A stretch of DNA of 5,931 nucleotides from a candidate division Hyd24-12 bacterium UBA5074 (lineage in GTDB: Bacteria; Fermentibacterota; Fermentibacteria; Fermentibacterales; Fermentibacteraceae). The stretch lies in the NCBI GenBank assembly GCA_002414865.1, contig DIAQ01000040.1, positions 1 through 5,931 on the forward strand, written 5' to 3'. Positions 1 through 4,885 of the stretch are shown piece after piece (position 1 is the stretch's first letter; each line of letters opens with the position of its first letter). The position numbers were made by a program, and so were the translations under genes. The notes under the pieces were generated by a model. The model did not search any database and was not told where the DNA came from. It was given only the letters and a program-made list of their open reading frames with translations.

Positions 1-161
1 GCCGCAGCAGCAGCCGCGGCAACCCCGCAGCCCCGCACGGGGAGGAACAGGAGGGCCGCGAGGAGGCTGCCGGCCGTGCCGGGCGCAACAGGGCTCAGAC
101 CCGTCAGGAAGCCTGTCGAGAGAACGTACATCGCCGCATCCCGGGGCCTCGTCCTCACCAT
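1..161 (-). CDS. pgpA: Phosphatidylglycerophosphatase A, N-terminal part (cut by window edge)
   Basis: PgpA removes the phosphate from phosphatidylglycerophosphate to give phosphatidylglycerol, acting at the inner membrane right after PgsA. Only the first 53 codons are inside the window. Residues 14-35 carry the family's N-terminal signature: a segment reading STGFLTGLSPVAPGTAGSLL, which compares well with the GFGSGLSPxxPGTxGSL segment of known PgpA proteins. A hydrophobic, Ala-rich stretch follows (about 33-53), as expected for a first membrane segment. The ATG at 161-159 overlaps the pgsA stop (157-155), so the two genes share 7 nt. An AAGAGG ribosome-binding site sits 5 nt upstream of the ATG. 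A GTG codon directly after the ATG could serve instead. Location next to pgsA, the preceding pathway step, strongly supports the call. The rest of the gene lies beyond position 1. Confidence 0.86.
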   Translation of the reverse strand, partial: MVRTRPRDAAMYVLSTGFLTGLSPVAPGTAGSLLAALLFLPVRGCGVAAAAAA

Positions 162-715
162 AGGAGCCTCTTCACCACGAGCCGGTTGCGCCAGCAGTAA
201 TCGAAGCCCGAGATCACCGCGAGGAACACTGCGGAGAGCAGGGAGGCGCGGGCGAGGACTTCTATGAGGCTTCCCTCGGCCCGGACGAAGACGGGCACGG
301 ACAGGGCGAGATAGAAGATGATCGCGGCGACCTCCGCGGCGGTCTTCCACTTGCCGAGCCTGGAGGGCAGGATCAGCACGCCGGCGTATGCAGCCATCGA
401 CCTGAGCCCGGTGATCAGGAGCTCACGGCCGATGATCACCCAGACGGCCCAGACGGGCACCATGCCAATCCTGACCAGGCCGATCAGAGCGAGGCAGACC
501 AGCAGCTTGTCGGCGAGGGGATCGAGGAACCTGCCGAGGTTCGTGACCCAGCCGTAGCGCCTGGCCAGGTAGCCGTCGTAGAGATCGGTGGCGGCGGCGA
601 TCAGGAAGGTGGAGAGGGCGGCGATCCGGAATCCGGGCCTCGGGTCCATCATCAGTATCATGGCCACGGGCCCCAGGGCCATCCTCAGGATGGTCAGCCT
701 GTTGGGCCAGTTCAC
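155..715 (-). CDS. pgsA: CDP-diacylglycerol-glycerol-3-phosphate 3-phosphatidyltransferase
   Basis: PgsA transfers phosphatidyl from CDP-diacylglycerol to glycerol-3-phosphate, making phosphatidylglycerophosphate, the committed step to phosphatidylglycerol and cardiolipin. The 186-residue length is typical. The complete CDP-alcohol phosphotransferase motif D-x2-D-G-x2-A-R-x8-G-x3-D-x3-D is present with D44, D47, G48, A51, R52, G61, D65 and D69. The N-terminus (NWPNRLTILR) and the REL...LRSMAAYAGV and GKWKTAAE segments (about 98-128) are also PgsA hallmarks. Several hydrophobic segments (about 10-22, 31-43, 71-96, 126-145, 156-170) match an integral membrane protein. The start is GTG at 715-713, immediately after the recR TGA (718-716), with AGAAGG 5 nt upstream. 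No ATG lies near. The gene is followed by pgpA with a 7-nt overlap, giving two consecutive pathway enzymes. Confidence 0.96.
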   Translation of the reverse strand: MNWPNRLTILRMALGPVAMILMMDPRPGFRIAALSTFLIAAATDLYDGYLARRYGWVTNLGRFLDPLADKLLVCLALIGLVRIGMVPVWAVWVIIGRELLITGLRSMAAYAGVLILPSRLGKWKTAAEVAAIIFYLALSVPVFVRAEGSLIEVLARASLLSAVFLAVISGFDYCWRNRLVVKRLLW

Positions 716-1303
716 TCAGACCTTCTGGCGACCCTCGAAGGCCTGGGCCAGGGTGAGGGCGTCGGTGAACTCGACCGAGGCGCCGGAGGGCAGGCCACGG
801 GCGAGGCGCGTGACCCTGGCGCCTGTTCCTTCGAGCGCGCGGGAGAGGTAGGCGCAGGTCGCCTCTCCGTCGGCGGTGGCGTCGAGCGCCAGGACGACCT
901 CCTCGGCTCCCGCCTCCTTCACGAGCGTGGAGAGCTTCTCGATCCCGAGCTGGGACGGACCCACGCCGTCGAGGGGAGCCAGGAGGCCGTGAAGGACGAA
1001 GTACCTGCCGCGGAAGAGACCCGCCTCCTCGATGGAGCGGAGATCGGCCGGGTTCTCGACGACGCAGACGGTGACGGCCCGGTTCTCCGCACTGCAGATG
1101 GAACAGAGGTCGTTCTCCGTGAGGTTCCTGCACCTCGGGCACTCCCGGACGCTCTCCCAGGTCTCGCGCAGCGCCTCCGAGAGGTCGTGCGCCATCTCCC
1201 TGTCGTCGACGAGGGCGAATGCGAGCCTCGCGGCCGTCTTGCGGCCGATGCCGGGCAGCCTGGCTATCTGATCGGTCAGCCTCTCGAACCAGGTGTCCTT
1301 CAC
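716..1303 (-). CDS. recR: Recombination mediator protein RecR
   Basis: RecR works with RecO (and RecF) to load RecA on SSB-coated single-stranded DNA at gaps and stalled forks. The 195-residue product has the family architecture in order. A helix-hairpin-helix spans about residues 16-29 (LPGIGRKTAARLAF). A C4 zinc finger uses C55, C58, C67 and C70. A Toprim domain begins near 78 (CVVENPADLRSIE) and runs through YFVLHGLLAPLDGVGP (about 101-115) and the GEAT motif (146-149). The C-terminal segment GLPSGASVEFTDALTLAQAF (170-189) ends with GR. The Toprim loop normally reading like NPTxEGEAT is DATADGEAT here, so the usual Glu is Asp. The start is GTG at 1303-1301, sharing 4 nt (GTGA) with the ybaB stop. 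A GGGGGG run 5 nt upstream is the likely ribosome-binding site. The reading frame stays open far upstream, but that extension covers ybaB and part of dnaX and matches nothing in RecR. Confidence 0.97.
   Translation of the reverse strand: MKDTWFERLTDQIARLPGIGRKTAARLAFALVDDREMAHDLSEALRETWESVRECPRCRNLTENDLCSICSAENRAVTVCVVENPADLRSIEEAGLFRGRYFVLHGLLAPLDGVGPSQLGIEKLSTLVKEAGAEEVVLALDATADGEATCAYLSRALEGTGARVTRLARGLPSGASVEFTDALTLAQAFEGRQKV
721..726 (-). promoter_or_regulatory. Ribosome-binding site for pgsA
   Basis: AGAAGG lies within the last recR codons, 5 nt ahead of the GTG start of pgsA. It supports that non-ATG start and implies translation coupled to the end of recR. Confidence 0.7.
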
Positions 1304-1605
1304 AGGAGCCCCCCGGTGTCGGGCAGGCCCAGCTCGCGCATCTTCTCCGAGGAGAAGTCGCGGCTGCGGTCGACTGCGGCGCGCACTGCGGCCAGGACCA
1401 TGTCCTCGAGCATCTCGGGGTCGCCCGCCTCGAAAGCCTCGCGGCCGATGGAGATCCCCACGAGCTCTCCGGAACCCGTCACCGTGGCGCGGACGGGTCC
1501 GGCGGACCCTTCCAGCCTTGCCCCGGCGAGATCCTCCTGGAGCCTGGCGATGCCCTGCTGCATCTTCTGCGCCTGCTCCATCATCTGCTTGAGCTGCCTG
1601 TTCAA
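1300..1605 (-). CDS. ybaB: YbaB/EbfC family nucleoid-associated DNA-binding protein
   Basis: YbaB/EbfC proteins are small dimeric nucleoid-associated proteins, almost always encoded between dnaX and recR, as here. The 101-residue product has an N-terminal amphipathic helix rich in Gln and Met (QLKQMMEQAQKMQQ, about 4-17). Next comes the family's beta segment, with GSAGPVRATVTGSGELVGIS at about 33-52. The C-terminal helical part contains DPEMLEDMVLAAVRAAVD (about 62-79), the most conserved piece of the family. Translation starts at TTG 1605-1603, overlapping the dnaX TGA by 4 nt (TTGA). A GGGAGG site 5 nt upstream makes this start convincing despite the rare codon, and no ATG or GTG gives a full-length N-terminus. 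The TTGA and GTGA junctions at the two ends imply coupled translation with dnaX and recR. Confidence 0.94.
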   Translation of the reverse strand: MNRQLKQMMEQAQKMQQGIARLQEDLAGARLEGSAGPVRATVTGSGELVGISIGREAFEAGDPEMLEDMVLAAVRAAVDRSRDFSSEKMRELGLPDTGGLL

Positions 1606-3062
1606 TCCTGCCTCCCGTCGGAGTGGTTCTCGTACGGCACCGCGTCGAAGAGGTCGAGGAGGCTGCGCGTGATCTCCTTCTCCTCGTCCTGCCCGCCCTG
1701 GCCGGACGCCGCATCCTCCGCCGGGGCAGGCGTGGGCGTGGCCTCGGCGGCAGGCGGGTCCTCCCCGCCCTGCACGGGAGATGCGGCATCCTCCTCCGGA
1801 GCGGGAGGCTCCCCGGCCGACGGCGCGGGTCCGGCCGGAGCGCGACCCTCCGGCACCGGATCGGGGGCCGGGGCCGTGGCGGGTCCGGGCTGCCGGACGG
1901 GGCGCGGCTGCGCCTGCGGGGCCTTCCCGGGGACCCGGGAGGCCGGCGAGGGAGGCAGGTCGCTGACCCCCACGGCACAGCGGAGCTCCGAGGCTGTGAG
2001 GAGGGCGCTCTCGAGCACGACCCTCGGGAGGCTGGAGGTCCGGGTTTCGGCGGCCGCCGACGAAATGATCCTGAGGGTGTCCAGAACGGCGACGTCGCTC
2101 ACGGCCCCCGCGATCCTCCGGAGGGTCTCCGCCTCCCTGTCGGGCATCTCGTCCAGGCCGGCGACTCCGCCCGCGGCCACCAGCATGAGGTTGCGGAGGA
2201 ACTCCTGGGAGGCGTCGCACACCTCCTCCACGCTGTAGCCGCCAGAGAGGGCGCCCGCGAGCATGTCCAGGGCCTCTCCCCCCCTCCCGGCGAAGACAGC
2301 CGAGAACATGGAGGCGAGGAGGTCGTGCTCCACGACCCTCAGGAGCGACTCGGCGCTCTCCAGGGTTATCGAGCCGCCGGAGAAGCTCACCAGCTGGTCC
2401 ATGAGCGAGAGGGCGTCCCTCATGCTCCCGCCAGAGGCGCGGCAGACCAGGGACAGGGCTTCGCGCTCCACGGGTATGCCCTCCCCCTCGGCCTCCCTCG
2501 CCAGGTACTCGGCCATTACGGGGGATGGTATCCGGCGGAAATCGAACCGCTGGCAACGACTTATGATTGTGGCCGGGACCTTCCGGGGCTCCGTGGTCGC
2601 GAACACGAAGGCCACGAACTCGGGAGGCTCCTCCAGGATCTTGAGGAGGGCGTTGAAGGCCTCCCTCGTGAGCATGTGGACCTCGTCGATGATGTAGATC
2701 TTCCAGCGGCCCGCGGAGGCCGAATAGCGCGCCTTCTCCCTGAGGTCCCGGATCTCGTCGATGCCGCGGTTGCTGGCGCCGTCTATCTCCAACACGTCCA
2801 TGTCCGTGCCGGCTGCTATGCGGGTGCAGCTCTCGCAGACCTGGCAGGGCTCGGAGGTCGGGCCCTTCTCGCAGTTGAGGGCCTTGGCGAGGATGCGGGC
2901 CGTGGTGGTCTTCCCGACGCCCCTGGGGCCGGCGAAGAGGTAGGCATGGCCTGTCCTGCCGCTGTCGATGGCGTTGCGGAGAGTGATGGTCACGTGCTCC
3001 TGGGCGAGCACCTCCCCGAAGCTCTGCGGGCGCCACTTCCTCGCGAAAACCAGATAGCTCAA
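1602..3062 (-). CDS. dnaX: DNA polymerase III subunit gamma/tau (clamp loader ATPase)
   Basis: DnaX is the ATPase of the clamp loader, which opens the beta sliding clamp and places it on primed DNA. The 486-residue product opens with the family hallmark SYLVFARKWRPQSFGEVLAQ. Walker A is GPRGVGKT (45-52). The zinc module has C64, C73, C76 and C79. Walker B is IIDEVH (124-129). Sensor 1 lies in FATTEP (154-159), the SRC arginine finger at 168-170, and a sensor-2 type motif SMRDALSLMDQ at 213-223. Domain III runs to about 365. A Pro/Ala/Glu-rich linker (about 366-460) follows, then a short acidic tail (EKEITRSLLDLFDA, 461-474). There is no room for a long tau domain V as in E. coli, and no A-rich slippage site was seen. 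The start is TTG at 3062-3060 with GGAGG 6 nt upstream. The upstream open frame crosses the SRP RNA and is rejected. ybaB follows with a 4-nt overlap. Confidence 0.97.
   Translation of the reverse strand: MSYLVFARKWRPQSFGEVLAQEHVTITLRNAIDSGRTGHAYLFAGPRGVGKTTTARILAKALNCEKGPTSEPCQVCESCTRIAAGTDMDVLEIDGASNRGIDEIRDLREKARYSASAGRWKIYIIDEVHMLTREAFNALLKILEEPPEFVAFVFATTEPRKVPATIISRCQRFDFRRIPSPVMAEYLAREAEGEGIPVEREALSLVCRASGGSMRDALSLMDQLVSFSGGSITLESAESLLRVVEHDLLASMFSAVFAGRGGEALDMLAGALSGGYSVEEVCDASQEFLRNLMLVAAGGVAGLDEMPDREAETLRRIAGAVSDVAVLDTLRIISSAAAETRTSSLPRVVLESALLTASELRCAVGVSDLPPSPASRVPGKAPQAQPRPVRQPGPATAPAPDPVPEGRAPAGPAPSAGEPPAPEEDAASPVQGGEDPPAAEATPTPAPAEDAASGQGGQDEEKEITRSLLDLFDAVPYENHSDGRQD
1611..1616 (-). 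promoter_or_regulatory. Ribosome-binding site deciding the ybaB TTG start
   Basis: GGGAGG lies 5 nt upstream of the TTG at 1605-1603, inside the 3' end of dnaX. It is the main reason for choosing the TTG. Confidence 0.8.
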
Positions 3063-3068
3063 CCCTTG

Positions 3069-3073
3069 CCTCC
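3069..3073 (-). promoter_or_regulatory. Ribosome-binding site deciding the dnaX TTG start
   Basis: GGAGG is 6 nt upstream of the TTG at 3062-3060, in the 39-nt stretch between the SRP RNA 3' end and dnaX. The codons after this TTG match the conserved DnaX N-terminus exactly, so the site and the protein agree. Confidence 0.82.
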
Positions 3074-3100
3074 GCCTCGGTTGTCTCCGGCATGGGACAG

Positions 3101-3332
3101 AGGCCGGCCGCAGGACCCGGTCGACGAACGGGCACCGCCCGGGATCATGCCGGCTGGACCGTGTCGCCCGACAGGCTTCCCTTACCGCTGCTACCTTCCG
3201 GTCCTGACGGGGTTCGAGAGCTGTCGCCGCACGGCTTCCGGCCCCGGCGGAGCATCCATGCCCTCCGGGCAGGAACAGCCTCCGCGGTTCGCGCGGGGAT
3301 GCACCTGCAGCGCTCGTTCGCAGCGGCCGACC
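3101..3332 (-). ncRNA. ffs: Signal recognition particle RNA, long form (about 230 nt)
   Basis: SRP RNA is the scaffold that binds Ffh and targets nascent membrane and secreted proteins to FtsY. The S-domain core is unmistakable: GTCAGGACCGGAAGGTAGCA starts at 3208, with the GGAA tetraloop at 3199-3196 and the asymmetric AGCAGC loop opposite GTCAGG. Nested complementary segments build one long rod outward from the tip: 3225-3221 with 3174-3170, 3235-3230 with 3163-3158, 3242-3238 with 3153-3149, 3250-3243 with 3143-3135 (one bulge), 3263-3259 with 3134-3130, and 3269-3265 with 3120-3116. The ends close with a 10-bp helix, 3332-3323 with 3111-3102. About 50 nt between the closing helix and the rod (3322-3270) include a hairpin (3296-3292 with 3286-3282) and an AGGCTG segment, resembling an Alu domain as in Bacillus-type SRP RNA. 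Ends are inferred from pairing and the promoter. ffs just upstream of dnaX is a common arrangement. Confidence 0.95.
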
Positions 3333-3339
3333 GAGGGCG

Positions 3340-3345
3340 ATTATA
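3340..3345 (-). promoter_or_regulatory. -10 box (TATAAT) of the SRP RNA promoter
   Basis: A perfect TATAAT lies about 8 nt ahead of the inferred SRP RNA 5' end (near 3332) and about 20 nt after the stop of the upstream gene. It stands out in otherwise GC-rich DNA. No good -35 hexamer was found at 16-18 nt spacing: the best positions read GAGCGT or TGAGCG. There is also no extended TGn element. The placement fits a stable-RNA promoter, which may also transcribe dnaX and the genes after it. Confidence 0.75.
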
Positions 3346-3366
3346 CGGGATGGAAAGGGCAAACGC

Positions 3367-4740
3367 TCAGGGCCGGAAGAGCAGCCTGTAGCAGGTGGAG
3401 TCCGGCGAGGCCGGGAGGCCTTCCAGCGGCAGGCCGAAGTAGCTGCTCCCTCCGCTGTTCCTGGCCCGGTTGCCGTTCGCGTAGACGGCATAGCTGCGGA
3501 TCCAGGAGGCGCCGCCCGCGACACTCGATCTCGTCTCGACGATCACCGCCGTCTTCCCTGCGTCCTGCGCCGAAACCCGGGGCAGCCATGCCGCGAACGC
3601 GGGCACATCAGCCTCCCGGACGACAACGATCCTGTCGAGCGCCACCGGGGCGCCGAGGCCCACGCGCTCCGCGAGCGCCTCCGCCACCGCGCGCGCCGTG
3701 GAATCCGAGGAGACGAAGTAGACTCCGCTCGGGATGTGCTCGAAGGCGCTGTCCGGCGCAGGTGTGAGGAATGCGTCGAGGGTGTCGGGTCCGAACGGGG
3801 CCGCAGCTCCTCCGAAGACGATGGCCGGCAGGGTGTCGAAGACAGCGGCGGTGGCTTCGAGGGACTCCGCGATGTCGGGGATGGGCAGGATGGTGGCACC
3901 GTCGAGCGCCTGATCCTCCCGGACGGGCTCCCGGGCCGGAGACATGGGCTCTCCGCCGCAGCGGATCCTCGATGCCAGGAAGGCCAGGGCCGCCGTGGCG
4001 AGGACTGCCCCCGCGATGCGGAGCCACCCGGGTCTGCGCAGTCCGGAGGAGCGTGCCGCCTGGACCGTGGCCGTGGCCGACGCCACAGCCCCGCCCTGCC
4101 TGCGGAATCGCGCCTTGGATTCTCGCAGGATGGCCTCGGCGCCGAAGTCCGCTCCGGATCTGGCCTTCATCGCGGCCGTCATCCTGGCAGGATCGAGATG
4201 CCTCCAGATCGAGCCGCTGCAGATGACGATCGACTCGCCCTCGCCCAGCCTGACGGCCACGGACTGGGGCTTGAGGTCCTTCTGTCCCAGCTGGAGGGTC
4301 AGGTCCCTCGAACGCTGGCGGTAGCCCGGATCGCTGGGAGCGAGCCCCATCTCCCCGGCCAGGGTGTGTTCCTCCGTGAGGGGATGCACTCCTGCCGGGC
4401 CCACCAGGAAGGCCCTGCAGCCCCCCGCGTGGACCACCCAGGCATCCCTGCCCAGGATCGCCACCGAGGTGGCCGAGCAGCCTCGCAGCTCGTCGGAGCG
4501 GATCTTCTCTCCCGCCTCCGAGAACGCTTCCACGAGCGCCTCGCCGACCCTGTAGGCGACTCCCTCGGCGAAGATGTCCCTGATGATGGAGACGGCGACC
4601 TCGGCCGGACGGCGCTCGCCGCCCGTGCCTTCCGCGACCGTGGCGACAGCGGCGAAGGGGTGCTCCCCGCAGAAGCCGTCGGCGGCGGACAGGGAGTCAT
4701 GCCTGCTGGTTCCCCTCGTGGAGAGCCAGGCTACACCCAC
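3367..4740 (-). CDS. Degenerate PP2C-like (pseudophosphatase) single-pass membrane protein
   Basis: The N-terminal ~228 residues follow the layout of bacterial PP2C Ser/Thr phosphatases, but key acidic residues are altered. A TRGTSRHDSL opening (8-17) stands where PP2Cs have a G-x-x-R...NED motif. VAEGTGGE (35-42) stands for VADGMGGH, so the metal-binding Asp is Glu. HAGGCRAFLV (104-113) stands for VGDSRAYL, so Asp is Gly. LTEEHTL (121-127) stands for LTxDHSL. ICSGSIW (173-179) stands for LCSDGL. GGAVASATATV (216-226) stands for GxRDNxTVVV. The fold is probably kept while catalysis is lost. A membrane segment spans about 239-258 with arginines before it, putting the PP2C part in the cytoplasm. 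The ~200-residue C-terminal region after C261 is unrecognised, with an alpha/beta look around 337-403. The start is GTG at 4740-4738, with GAAGGG 8 nt upstream. The open frame runs back into tRNA-Ala, so longer starts are excluded. It could act as a binding or regulatory protein (inference). Confidence 0.72.
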   Translation of the reverse strand: MGVAWLSTRGTSRHDSLSAADGFCGEHPFAAVATVAEGTGGERRPAEVAVSIIRDIFAEGVAYRVGEALVEAFSEAGEKIRSDELRGCSATSVAILGRDAWVVHAGGCRAFLVGPAGVHPLTEEHTLAGEMGLAPSDPGYRQRSRDLTLQLGQKDLKPQSVAVRLGEGESIVICSGSIWRHLDPARMTAAMKARSGADFGAEAILRESKARFRRQGGAVASATATVQAARSSGLRRPGWLRIAGAVLATAALAFLASRIRCGGEPMSPAREPVREDQALDGATILPIPDIAESLEATAAVFDTLPAIVFGGAAAPFGPDTLDAFLTPAPDSAFEHIPSGVYFVSSDSTARAVAEALAERVGLGAPVALDRIVVVREADVPAFAAWLPRVSAQDAGKTAVIVETRSSVAGGASWIRSYAVYANGNRARNSGGSSYFGLPLEGLPASPDSTCYRLLFRP

Positions 4741-4748
4741 GGGATCAG

Positions 4749-4754
4749 CCCTTC
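4749..4754 (-). promoter_or_regulatory. Probable ribosome-binding site of the PP2C-like gene, inside a small hairpin
   Basis: GAAGGG is 8 nt upstream of the chosen GTG. Its AGGG (4752-4749) can pair with CCCT at 4762-4759 just after the tRNA, closing a six-base loop. That could make tRNA 3' processing and translation of the downstream gene interact, but the stem is only 4 bp. Confidence 0.45.
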
Positions 4755-4763
4755 GAAGAGGGG

Positions 4764-4839
4764 TGGTGGAGATGAGCGGATTCGAACCGCCGGCCTCTGC
4801 CTTGCGAAGGCAGCGCTCTACCAACTGAGCTACATCCCC
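4764..4839 (-). tRNA. tRNA-Ala (anticodon CGC)
   Basis: The 76-nt cloverleaf is complete. The 7-bp acceptor stem (4839-4833 with 4774-4768) has G3 opposite U70, the alanine identity pair. The D arm is GCTC/GAGC with loop AGTTGGTA. The anticodon stem CTGCC/GGCAG encloses TTCGCAA, giving anticodon CGC, which reads GCG. The variable loop is 5 nt, and the T arm has the TTCGAAT loop. Discriminator A73 and CCA (4766-4764) are encoded. It sits 46 nt after the stop of the upstream gene and 23 nt before the GTG of the PP2C-like gene, all on one strand. A CGC-anticodon alanine tRNA supplements the UGC species and suits a GCG-rich genome. Confidence 0.98.
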
Positions 4840-4885
4840 ACACTGCGGTTCGCAATACTGCCAAACGAAGCCTCCGGGCGCAAGC

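Noticed and set aside
1602..1970. Programmed frameshift site in dnaX for making a gamma form
   Set aside because: No run of A or comparable slippery heptamer is present in the GC-rich 3' half of the gene.
1304..1978. Upstream extension of the recR frame through ybaB and dnaX
   Set aside because: The extra sequence is low-complexity Arg/Pro/Gly typical of an out-of-frame reading of GC-rich DNA, and RecR has no such N-terminus.
3063..3524. Upstream extension of the dnaX frame to an earlier start
   Set aside because: The extension runs through the SRP RNA and its promoter and has no DnaX-like sequence. The TTG at 3062 matches the family N-terminus and has a GGAGG site.
1623..3767. A 714-codon open frame on the plus strand
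   Set aside because: It lies opposite dnaX and the SRP RNA, has no recognisable domain, and is the usual antisense shadow of a GC-rich gene. DnaX is certain on the other strand.
4741..4824. Earlier start of the PP2C-like gene at 4824
   Set aside because: This start lies inside tRNA-Ala. The extra residues are just the tRNA read as codons.
4855..4883. Possible tRNA promoter, TTGCGC at 4883-4878 and CAGTAT 17 nt later
   Set aside because: Each hexamer matches only about half of the consensus, and the first overlaps the end of the upstream gene. That is too weak to list as a feature.
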